Below are positions 5,500 to 11,949 of a stretch of DNA of 11,949 nt, one piece after another. The notes below the pieces were generated by a model that worked only from the letters and a program-made list of their open reading frames with translations, did not search any database and was not told where the DNA came from. The position numbers and the translations under genes were made by a program. This DNA is from Phormidesmis priestleyi. Lineage in GTDB: Bacteria; Cyanobacteriota; Cyanobacteriia; Phormidesmidales; Phormidesmidaceae. Where the stretch lies: contig QBMP01000016.1 in the NCBI GenBank assembly GCA_003242115.1, positions 11,606-23,554 of the forward strand. Direction: 5' to 3'. How positions within the stretch are numbered: position 1 is the stretch's first letter; each line of letters opens with the position of its first letter.

Positions 5500-6867
5500 A
5501 TGCGCGTCCTTCTTTATTCTTACAACTATCATCCTGAGCCCATTGGGATTGCACCCCTAATGACCGAACTTGCCGAGGGACTAGTCAAACGAGGACATCA
5601 AGTTAGGGTAGTAACTGCTATGCCCAACTACCCTGAGCGCAAAATTTATCCTGAATATCGCGGCAAAATTTACAAAAGCGAAGTTCGCAACGGGGTCGAA
5701 ATTGATCGATGTTTTGTAGCTGTGCGACCACAGCCGGGACTGATCGGTCGGGCTTTGTTAGACGGCAGCTTTGCAGTTTTAAGTTTAGTGAAAGCCGTCA
5801 GCGGATGGAAGCCTGACATTATATTGTCCACTAGCCCCTCGCTGCCCGCCTGCCTACCCGTCGCGGCTACCAAAGCCTTTTACAACTGCCCGGTTGTACT
5901 TAGCCTGCAAGACATTCTGCCAGAAGCCGCTGTCCAAACCGGACTTATCAGCAACAAGCTAGCGATTAGAATTTTTGAACGGCTAGAAAAATTTGCCTAC
6001 GCCAGCGCCACCAAAATCGCCGTTATCACACCGTCTTTTGCCAAAAACCTCATTTCAAAAGGGGTGCCGGAGCGCAAGCTAGCCTGCATTTCTAACTGGG
6101 TAGATGTCGATTCTGTAAAGCCGTTGCCCAAAGAGAACAACCCCTTTCGACAAGCGCATGGCCTAGAAGGCAAATTTGTCGTACTTTACTCAGGCAACAT
6201 TGCCCGCACTCAAGGCGTACGGACGATTATTCGGACTGCCAAGCAAATGAGACGCAATCCGACTATTCAGTTTGTGATTGTGGGAGAAAGTCGGCAGCTC
6301 GGCGAACTCCGCACCCTCTGCGATGATCTGAACGTCAAAAACGTGTTGCTGCTGCCCTTTGTCTCTGAAGCAGAATTTCCTGAAATGCTGGCTGCTGCTG
6401 ATGTTTCGCTGATTATGCAGAAGAAAAATGTGGTTGGCTTTAACATGCCTTCCAAGACTCAAAAGATTATGGCCAGCGGTCGGGCAATCATTGCCTCGGT
6501 GCCCATGCAAGGTTCAGCCGCCGAAGCCGTTCAGATCAGCGGCGGTGGCTTAGTAGTGACGCCCGAAAGCCCGACAGAACTGACTAAAGCTATTCAGACG
6601 CTATATGACAATCCTCACCAGCGAGAAGCTTTAGGCAGGTGCGGGCGGCAATTTGCGATGAGCTACTACTCAGGTGAGCAGTCGATTAACGCCTACGAAT
6701 CGCTTTTGAAAAGCCTTATCGGTGAACCTTACACAGCGAATACCTCTGTCTTCTCACTTAATTCAGCGATCGCCAGCGCATCTGCTACGCCTAATGCTTC
6801 AAATTTGTCTTCTGATCAGCTTAGTGTGAAGCCAGCCCTTGAGCACCACCTCTTCCACAGCCGGTAG
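5500..6867 (+). CDS. WcaI-like family 4 glycosyltransferase (455 aa)
   Basis: This is a retaining GT-B glycosyltransferase of the kind that adds sugars from nucleotide-sugar donors to exopolysaccharide or capsule precursors at the cytoplasmic face of the membrane. The N-terminal acceptor domain starts MRVLLYSYNYHPEPIGIAP (residues 1-19). It continues with GHQVRVVTAMPNYP (32-45) and LSLQDILPEAA (134-144), all characteristic of colanic acid WcaI-type enzymes. The C-terminal donor domain (about 225-405) contains VVLYSGNIARTQGV (227-240), FVIVGES (258-264), LPFVSEAEFPEMLAAADVSL (285-304) and FNMPSKTQKIMASGRAIIAS (314-333), the nucleotide-sugar pocket. The last ~45 residues (410-455) are a Ser/Asn/Ala-rich, probably disordered tail not needed for the fold. 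ATG 5500 gives the expected first strand, with AAAGAG nine bases upstream. It has no polysaccharide-gene neighbours in this window. Donor and acceptor are unknown. Confidence 0.88.
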   Translation: MRVLLYSYNYHPEPIGIAPLMTELAEGLVKRGHQVRVVTAMPNYPERKIYPEYRGKIYKSEVRNGVEIDRCFVAVRPQPGLIGRALLDGSFAVLSLVKAVSGWKPDIILSTSPSLPACLPVAATKAFYNCPVVLSLQDILPEAAVQTGLISNKLAIRIFERLEKFAYASATKIAVITPSFAKNLISKGVPERKLACISNWVDVDSVKPLPKENNPFRQAHGLEGKFVVLYSGNIARTQGVRTIIRTAKQMRRNPTIQFVIVGESRQLGELRTLCDDLNVKNVLLLPFVSEAEFPEMLAAADVSLIMQKKNVVGFNMPSKTQKIMASGRAIIASVPMQGSAAEAVQISGGGLVVTPESPTELTKAIQTLYDNPHQREALGRCGRQFAMSYYSGEQSINAYESLLKSLIGEPYTANTSVFSLNSAIASASATPNASNLSSDQLSVKPALEHHLFHSR

Positions 6868-6882
6868 CTGCGTTAGCACAGG

Positions 6883-6931
6883 AGCTATAAACTTCTGACT
6901 ACAGAAGCTACAAACTTCGTGACTTTAGAAG
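6883..6931. repeat. Imperfect 23-24-base tandem repeat with hairpin between convergent genes
   Basis: The unit AGCTATAAACTTCTGACTAC (plus AGA) begins at 6883 and a diverged copy, AGCTACAAACTTCGTGACTT (plus TAGA), begins at 6906. Copy 1 contains a perfect hairpin, CTTCTG-ACTA-CAGAAG (6892-6907). Read on the minus strand, the hairpin is followed by TTTATAG, so it may help terminate the UPF0182 transcript. Copy 2 has lost most of that symmetry. Confidence 0.5.
6892..6907 (-). terminator. Possible terminator of the UPF0182 transcript
   Basis: The stem CTTCTG/CAGAAG with a four-base loop is followed on the minus strand by TTTATAG, 76 bases after the UPF0182 stop. The stem is short and the T-run is only three bases, so confidence is low. 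Confidence 0.3.
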
Positions 6932-6982
6932 GGTTAGCTAGCTACCAGCGCCTCAAAAACTATTGCAGAAAGCGTATTTTGC

Positions 6983-9883
6983 TTAAGGTTGCACGGTGGG
7001 CTTTACGGTTTGGTCTACTTCTGGATTGAGCTGCTGCAATAAGTCGCCCAAACGCTGCTGAGCCTGACCGTAGGCTGCCCAATCGCCTTTTTGCAGGGCT
7101 TGTTCACCTTGCTCATAGGCTTCAATAGCAGCTTTTACCAACTCAGGAGAAGTTTGGGGTGAATTCGTAGCGGTCTGCGGTGCTTTGCCCGGAGTGGCGA
7201 CGGTGGGCTTTGCCGATGGACTGCTAGCGGCACCGTTTGAGCTTTCACCGCCAATTTCACTGCCGAAGATAGCGTCTAGTGCTTCAGAGAGCGTTTGGCG
7301 CATGACAATGGTGTTTTTAAAAGCTACGATGACCCGCTTTAGTTCGGGCAGTGCACCCTGGTCGGCTTGCAGGTAGACCGGCTCAAAATACAGCAGCGAC
7401 TGATCGATTGGAATTGCGAGTAGATTGCCACGGATGACGCTAGAGCCTTCTTGGTTCCAAAGTGTTAATTGCTGAGAGATATCAGTGTTTTGATCAATGC
7501 GGCCTTCTATCTGCTGCGGGCCGTAAACGAGTACCTGTTTGGGAAATTCGTATAGCACTAGCTGGCCGTACTGTTCACCGTCGCAGCGGGCAGCTAGCCA
7601 AGCGACCATGTTGTCTTTGCGAGAAGGGGTAAAAGGCAGTATTTGCAGAAATTCTTCGCCTTCTGTATTGGGTAGGCGCATGATCACGTAATAGGGCTGC
7701 ATTTGCTCGGTTTCGCCGTCGTTGCCTTGCTGCTGAGGCACTTGCCATAGGTCTTCTTGGTTGTAGAACACCTCGGTATCTTCCATATGGTAGGCGCGGT
7801 AAACATGAGACTGAATTTGAAAGAGGTTGAGCGGATAGCGAAAATGGCTGCGGAGCTGCTCGGAAGCGGCGCTTAGCGGTGTGAATAAATCGGGAAATAT
7901 CTTTTGGTAGGTAGCTAGAATCGGATCGGTGGTGTCTGCTGCGTAAAGCGTGAGCGAGCCATCGTAGGCGTCAATCACGATTTTGGCGGCGTCGCGGATG
8001 TAGTTGGTGCCGCCAATGGCGATATCTGCTAGTTCGCTTTGGCTAGCGATTAGAGCCTCAATGTTTTGTGAGCTGGTGAGCGGCTCTGAATAAGGGTAGC
8101 GATCGCTCGTCGTATAGCCATCTAAAATCCATTTAAAGCGGCCGTCGATCAGAACCAAATAGGGATCGCTATCAAGCTGAAGAAAGGGCACAATTTTGTG
8201 CGCCCGCGCTTTGATATTGCGGTAATAGTGAACTTTCGATTGATCGGTAAAATAGTTGGATGTCAGCAGCTTCAGCGTCCCAAAATCCAAGGCATAGACC
8301 ATGCGCCTAAATGCACTGCCCATTGGTACACCGCCGTTGCCATCGTAGCGATTGGGCGCATTGTCATTTCCCAAAGGATAGTCAAACTCATCGGTGCTCA
8401 TGCCGGTGAAAATATGATGATCGGTTTCTTCACCGTAGTAAATCCGAGGCTGATCTAAGGCGATATCGACGGTAGCGGCGGGAGGAATATCTTTGATAAA
8501 AAAATCTGGCAGACCTTCTACGGTGACTTGGTTCACTGGACTCATCGCCAGTCCGTAGCCGTGGGTGTACTTCAATCGCTGGTTCACCCAGTTTCGAGCT
8601 TTTTCTGGAACGCTGTCATAGTCGAGTTCACGGGCCGCTAGCATGACTTGGCGGTAGTCACCCGCTAAGGTGTAGCGATCAATATCGACATCGTGAAAGC
8701 GGTAGTACAGCCGCAGACTTTGCAGCTCTTGGTAGGTGCTCAGCAGCGTTTGATAATCCCAGAGGCGGATGTTGTTGAGCGTGCCAGCATTTTGCTGGAG
8801 GGCAGCTCGATCCAGATTATCTTGAACCGCAAAGTCTTCTCGCTGAACATCGCTCAGGCCATACGCCTGACGGGTAAAGGCGAGGTTATAGGCGATAAAG
8901 GGCGTTTCCTTATCGAGTTCGTTGGGTTCGACGATAATGCTCTGCTGTAGCCAGGGGTATAGGCTACCGACGACTAGCAGCACGCCAAAGTAGATCCCAA
9001 TGCTGGCTGCTGGCAGCGAAAAGCCCTGTCGCCAGAGTGAAACTATTAGCAGTAAAGCAATTACCAGGGTGACGATGCCCAGAATGCTATAGGCGTGCAG
9101 GCGGGCATTGACATCGGTATAGCCTGCGCCAAAAACAACGCCAGTCGGTGAATAGAGCAGATCGTAGCGGGCTAGCCAGTAGCCTAAAGCAGAGGCAACA
9201 GCGATCGCACTCAACAGCACACACAAATGCGTCTTGACTGCCCCCGTTAAAAAATATTTCCAGCCTCGCTCCAGGCGAATTTCTCCTTTGAAGGCATAGA
9301 CCACAACGGATAGCAGTAGCGCCCAGATCAGCAGCTCTATGCATTGCCTTTGCAAGCCTTGATAGAGCGGCAACTTAAAAATGTAAAAGCCAACGTCTTG
9401 CTGATAGATCGGATCGGCGACTTGAAAGGCTGTCGGGTTTAAAAATTGCAGTAACAGCTCCCAAGCATCGGCACTGCGCAGAGCCGCTCCGGTCGATAGC
9501 AGCACTATCAGGCTGATTCCACCATAGAGAATTAAGCCCGGAATGAGCGGTGTCCAGTCACTGTTTCTGTTCGTATCTCTGGCACTATCTCTGGGCAACT
9601 GAAAGCTTTGTTCGCGCGTTATCCATAGTGCTAGCCAATAGTTAGCAAACAGAATGCCTGCATACGTCACAAAGGCCAACCCTGCACAGAGAATGCTCCA
9701 GCCCAAGCGGATTTTGAAGATGTTGACAAAGCCCGCCGCCTCAAACCACCAGTATTCGCTCAGCCAATGAATGAACGTCCGAGAGCAGGCCAGTAGCAAT
9801 AGGCCAATGCCTAAAAGCCACCACCAGCGGCTAATAGCGGGCAAACTAGCGGAGCTAGAGGGGGTTGAACGAGATGAGTTCAC
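6983..9883 (-). CDS. UPF0182 family integral membrane protein (966 aa)
   Basis: This is a very large membrane protein of the UPF0182 family, found in cyanobacteria, actinobacteria and some others, whose function is not established. Seven hydrophobic segments lie in the first 310 residues (about 20-37, 61-88, 112-133, 180-198, 217-236, 263-283, 289-309). After the first comes the family-like EYWWFEAAGFVNIFKIRLG (43-61). A large extracytoplasmic domain follows, opening with VEPNELDKETPFIAYNLAFTR (318-338). Near the end is a Ser/Ala/Pro/Thr-rich linker (about 875-915), then a C-terminal helical pair, AAIEAYEQGEQALQKGDWAAYGQAQQRL. Length and order are normal for cyanobacterial members. The start is GTG at 9881-9883: an in-frame TAG lies eight codons upstream and no better start precedes the first helix. 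No Shine-Dalgarno is visible; the leader is pyrimidine-rich. It lies 45 bases downstream of the Crp-like gene on the same strand and may be co-transcribed with it. Confidence 0.92.
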   Translation of the reverse strand: MNSSRSTPSSSASLPAISRWWWLLGIGLLLLACSRTFIHWLSEYWWFEAAGFVNIFKIRLGWSILCAGLAFVTYAGILFANYWLALWITREQSFQLPRDSARDTNRNSDWTPLIPGLILYGGISLIVLLSTGAALRSADAWELLLQFLNPTAFQVADPIYQQDVGFYIFKLPLYQGLQRQCIELLIWALLLSVVVYAFKGEIRLERGWKYFLTGAVKTHLCVLLSAIAVASALGYWLARYDLLYSPTGVVFGAGYTDVNARLHAYSILGIVTLVIALLLIVSLWRQGFSLPAASIGIYFGVLLVVGSLYPWLQQSIIVEPNELDKETPFIAYNLAFTRQAYGLSDVQREDFAVQDNLDRAALQQNAGTLNNIRLWDYQTLLSTYQELQSLRLYYRFHDVDIDRYTLAGDYRQVMLAARELDYDSVPEKARNWVNQRLKYTHGYGLAMSPVNQVTVEGLPDFFIKDIPPAATVDIALDQPRIYYGEETDHHIFTGMSTDEFDYPLGNDNAPNRYDGNGGVPMGSAFRRMVYALDFGTLKLLTSNYFTDQSKVHYYRNIKARAHKIVPFLQLDSDPYLVLIDGRFKWILDGYTTSDRYPYSEPLTSSQNIEALIASQSELADIAIGGTNYIRDAAKIVIDAYDGSLTLYAADTTDPILATYQKIFPDLFTPLSAASEQLRSHFRYPLNLFQIQSHVYRAYHMEDTEVFYNQEDLWQVPQQQGNDGETEQMQPYYVIMRLPNTEGEEFLQILPFTPSRKDNMVAWLAARCDGEQYGQLVLYEFPKQVLVYGPQQIEGRIDQNTDISQQLTLWNQEGSSVIRGNLLAIPIDQSLLYFEPVYLQADQGALPELKRVIVAFKNTIVMRQTLSEALDAIFGSEIGGESSNGAASSPSAKPTVATPGKAPQTATNSPQTSPELVKAAIEAYEQGEQALQKGDWAAYGQAQQRLGDLLQQLNPEVDQTVKPTVQP

Positions 9884-9928
9884 AGGGCTAAAGGGGAGTA
9901 GGGGCTAAAGAGAAACTGGAGGCAAAAG

Positions 9929-10768
9929 CTATCGCAAGGGCCACCAGTCTACTTTATCTCGCGTTGCTCCATACACTGCTTTCAGCCCTTCGGGATCGCA
10001 CACCTGAATCAGATCGACCGCTTCAGATTTGTCATTCTCTTTTATTAGCCCTACTTTGGTCATGCCTTTGAGCACCTGTTCAATCGTGCGATGGTTGAGC
10101 TGACAGGCTCTGGCGATAATATCTACCGGCAAATCAAAGCAAAAAATGCTGCTATCTTGCTCTTTTTGATCAGGGTTGGTTGCTTTTGCTTGCGGCTGGT
10201 GTTGCGGCTGGTTGCCCAGCGATCGTTCCTGATAGATCAAGGCTCTCAAAAGCGCAGCGACGGCCTGAGGCGGGTAAGTGCTGCAATTGAGCAGGTGATA
10301 TTGAAATTTTTCACGAAGTTCAAACAGCAAGCTGTAGCGCGACTGAAAGACTGGATTGGTTTGATAGAGCTGTTGAATAACTTGCTTGGGAATTTTGATG
10401 GCGTCGGTCGTTTTGTAGGCTTCGACTAGGCTAGGAAAGCCCCGATACCGGCGGCTGTGGCCGAAATCTAAATCCAACATGCCAAAGCACCCACCGGCAT
10501 AGGTCAGAGCAATGATGCGATCTAACGGAGCGCTGCGCACAATCACTGGCCCCCCTTGCATAATCACGAACAAATGCTCTAGGGGAGCATCGGGCAAGTA
10601 GGCGGTATAGATGGGCCGACTGGAGTAGAGCTTTTCAATAGAGCAGTCTTCGGTCTGTAAATATTGGGCGAGTTCACTGGGATCTAAACCCCGAAACAAA
10701 AAGTTGTTTTGGGTTAGTTCGGTAATCCAATCTGGAGAGAAAGCAGCCTGCACCTTTTTTTTTGCCAT
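9929..10768 (-). CDS. Crp/Fnr-like transcriptional regulator with atypical sensor domain (279 aa)
   Basis: The N-terminal half (about residues 21-135) has a cNMP-binding-type beta-roll: FLFRGLDPSELAQYL (23-37), LEHLFVIMQGGPVIVRS (63-79), then LTYAGGCFGMLDLDFGHSRRYRG (88-110). The normal phosphate-binding cassette (FGE...RxA) is not present: FGM is followed by DLDFGHSRRYRGFPSLVEA, so cAMP or cGMP binding is doubtful. A long helix (about 135-160) fits the dimerisation helix. A Gln/Asn/Pro-rich insert (183-206) separates it from the winged HTH DLPVDIIARACQLNHRTIEQVLKGMTKVGLIKE (212-244). ATG 10768 has AAAGAAGA five bases upstream. It probably regulates transcription, possibly of itself, the UPF0182 gene 45 bases downstream and the divergent permease gene. 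The family assignment is good; ligand and targets are unknown. Confidence 0.78.
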   Translation of the reverse strand: MAKKKVQAAFSPDWITELTQNNFLFRGLDPSELAQYLQTEDCSIEKLYSSRPIYTAYLPDAPLEHLFVIMQGGPVIVRSAPLDRIIALTYAGGCFGMLDLDFGHSRRYRGFPSLVEAYKTTDAIKIPKQVIQQLYQTNPVFQSRYSLLFELREKFQYHLLNCSTYPPQAVAALLRALIYQERSLGNQPQHQPQAKATNPDQKEQDSSIFCFDLPVDIIARACQLNHRTIEQVLKGMTKVGLIKENDKSEAVDLIQVCDPEGLKAVYGATRDKVDWWPLR

Positions 10769-10813
10769 GTTGATCTTCTTTCAGGCTTTCGCTTTTTTAT
10801 CTTGCCATGCGGC

Positions 10814-10823
10814 TTAAGCTTAA
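10814..10823. promoter_or_regulatory. 10-base palindrome TTAAGCTTAA upstream of the Crp-like gene
   Basis: TTAAGCTTAA is a perfect palindrome about 45 bases upstream of the regulator start. It could be an autoregulatory operator, but short palindromes of this composition also arise by chance in AT-rich DNA. Confidence 0.2.
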
Positions 10824-10895
10824 CGAGTTTTAAAGTGAATTAAAAACAAAAATGATTCTGAAAACATTTATGATTCATGTCTGATTAATTCAGTC

Positions 10896-10901
10896 TATAA
10901 T
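10896..10901 (+). promoter_or_regulatory. Candidate -10 element (TATAAT) for the SLC13 permease gene
   Basis: TATAAT matches the sigma-70 -10 consensus exactly, 78 bases upstream of the start codon. There is no good -35 hexamer at 17 bases. Just upstream, CTGATTAATTCAG (10881-10893) is an imperfect inverted repeat, and ATGATTC occurs at 10852-10858 and 10870-10876. An activator-dependent promoter is possible. Confidence 0.35.
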
Positions 10902-10966
10902 TCTGAGCAATGCAGATACCGCTTTCCTAAATATTTAATTGTTTTGAGTTAATTCTTTTGAGCTGT

Positions 10967-10970
10967 GAGG
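10967..10970 (+). promoter_or_regulatory. Shine-Dalgarno GAGG for the permease gene
   Basis: GAGG lies nine bases before ATG 10980 and supports that start. Confidence 0.45.
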
Positions 10971-10979
10971 GCTTAAATT

Positions 10980-11949
10980 ATGTCTAGCCGACTGCTTCGT
11001 CAACGGTATGCGCAGCCAGTTTTGATTTTTGTAAGCTGCGCGGTGATGGGATTAGGCTTAGCGATCGCGCTTCCAGTATTTAAAGAAGGAACGGTCTTAA
11101 GCGTCATGCCCTGGCAGGCTTGGCTAGCTGTCGCCGTCACCATTGCTGCTTTTTTAGGCAATGCCCTGACCTCGCTACCGGCTGACATTGTGTTTTTAGG
11201 CGCAGCAGCGGTGCTTTTTTTGAGCGGCGTTTTAGATGAAAAAGCCGCTCTAGCCGGATTTAGCAACTCTGGGATGGTGACGGTTGGCGTGCTTTATATC
11301 GTTGTCGCGGGCCTTCAGCAAACCGGCGCTTTGCAGTGGGTATCCAGTCAGGTTTTGGGGATGCCCAAAACGCCTACAAGAGCGCTAGTTTGGCTGATGA
11401 TGCCAGTAATGGGTGCGAGCGCTTTTTTGAATAACACGCCAGTGGTGGCGATGCTGATTCCGGTGGTGAACGAATGGTGCCGTAAGCTGCGCTTGAGCCC
11501 CTCTAAGCTGATGATTCCGCTGAGCTATGCGGCGATTTTTGGTGGATTATGCTCGCTGATTGGCACCAGCACTAACCTTGTTGTGAATGGACTGCTGATC
11601 GAGGCTACTCAAGGCCCTGGGCTAAAGCTGTTTGATATTGCCTGGGTTGGGGTGCCCTGTGCGGTGACGGGCTTTTTGTTTTTGGTGGTGACTCAGCGGT
11701 GGCTGTTGCCTGATCGTCAGGCGATTTTGAGCGATGCCGACGATCTGCGCCAGTACACGGTGGAAATGGGAGTTGTGCCGGACAGTCCGCTAGTAGGTAA
11801 AACGGTTGAAAAGGCGGGTCTGCGGCATTTGCCCGATCTGTATTTAGCTGAAATTCGGCGGGGCGCTCAGGTGATTCCGGCGGTAGGCTCTCAGGAAATA
11901 TTGCAGGCCAACGATCAGCTTTCGTTTGTGGGGGTGGTTGATTCTGTGT
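10980..11949 (+). CDS. SLC13/DASS-type permease with TrkA-C domain, 3' end outside window (323 codons seen)
   Basis: The frame runs open from ATG 10980 to the window end. It encodes an inner-membrane permease of the SLC13-like (sodium/sulfate or dicarboxylate symporter) family, of the subgroup carrying regulatory TrkA-C (RCK_C) domains between two membrane halves. The first half shows many hydrophobic helices. It has two family hairpin motifs: FLNNTPVVAMLIPVV (149-163) and SLIGTSTNLVVNGLL (192-206), which contribute to ion and substrate binding. After about residue 240 the chain becomes soluble. DDLRQYTVEMGVVPDSPLVG (254-273) and the segment ending NDQLSFVGVVDSV (311-323) form a TrkA-C domain. 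Related proteins include Chlamydomonas SAC1/SLT-type sulfate-related transporters. The rest of the soluble region and the second membrane half should lie beyond the window. Substrate (sulfate or another anion) is not determined. It is divergent from the Crp-like gene with a 211-base shared spacer. Confidence 0.87.
   Translation, partial: MSSRLLRQRYAQPVLIFVSCAVMGLGLAIALPVFKEGTVLSVMPWQAWLAVAVTIAAFLGNALTSLPADIVFLGAAAVLFLSGVLDEKAALAGFSNSGMVTVGVLYIVVAGLQQTGALQWVSSQVLGMPKTPTRALVWLMMPVMGASAFLNNTPVVAMLIPVVNEWCRKLRLSPSKLMIPLSYAAIFGGLCSLIGTSTNLVVNGLLIEATQGPGLKLFDIAWVGVPCAVTGFLFLVVTQRWLLPDRQAILSDADDLRQYTVEMGVVPDSPLVGKTVEKAGLRHLPDLYLAEIRRGAQVIPAVGSQEILQANDQLSFVGVVDSV

Noticed and set aside
11000..11266. 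88-codon open frame on the minus strand inside the permease gene
   Set aside because: It is a shadow of the plus-strand permease, whose membrane helices and SLC13 motifs are clear.
1..11949. CRISPR array, tRNA/rRNA genes, insertion sequences, toxin-antitoxin or phage-defence genes
   Set aside because: I looked for regularly spaced repeats, cloverleaf arms, transposase motifs and small overlapping gene pairs and found none that hold up.

Overview
The window looks like chromosomal DNA from a cyanobacterium. The HIP1 octamer GCGATCGC occurs 15 times by my reading (about one per 800 bases). Several genes belong to families I know mainly from cyanobacteria: a DUF3318 protein, an SDR/CIA30-type protein, a UPF0182 membrane protein and an SLC13-type permease with a TrkA-C domain. 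I cannot name the genus. I see no rRNA, tRNA, insertion sequence, phage gene, plasmid gene or CRISPR array; this is ordinary core or lineage-specific chromosome, not an obvious mobile island.

Layout. 1-198 is the 3' end of a murein transglycosylase A gene (+). 441-683 is a small orphan protein (+), converging on an EamA/DMT-type exporter (724-1710, -). A repeat-rich divergent spacer (1711-1893) separates the exporter from a tRNA-dihydrouridine synthase (1894-3015, +), which ends at a probable intrinsic terminator and is followed by a DUF3318 membrane protein (3120-3773, +). This converges on a CIA30-domain protein (3810-4970, -) whose nucleotide-binding half is strongly reduced. A 530-base spacer (4971-5499) holds tandem repeats and a near-perfect 22-base palindrome. 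It precedes a WcaI-like family 4 glycosyltransferase (5500-6867, +). That gene converges on a Crp-like regulator and UPF0182 membrane protein pair (10768 down to 6983, -), which may be one transcript. A divergent AT-rich spacer leads to an SLC13-type permease (10980 onward, +), cut by the window end.

How the genes work together. There is no single pathway here. The themes are cell envelope (MltA, glycosyltransferase, UPF0182), membrane transport (EamA, SLC13), RNA modification (Dus) and, by family association, photosystem or complex biogenesis (CIA30). The only neighbours with a likely functional link are the Crp-like regulator and UPF0182, and possibly the divergent permease.

The best leads are these: DUF3318 reads like a decayed M48-type membrane metalloprotease; the CIA30 protein looks like a split SDR whose Rossmann part has shrunk and lost its glycine-rich loop; the Crp-like protein appears to lack a cyclic-nucleotide phosphate-binding cassette; the spacers contain compact tandem and inverted repeats; and GCTAGC is strikingly frequent. 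I did not find convincing evidence of a wholly new multi-gene system.
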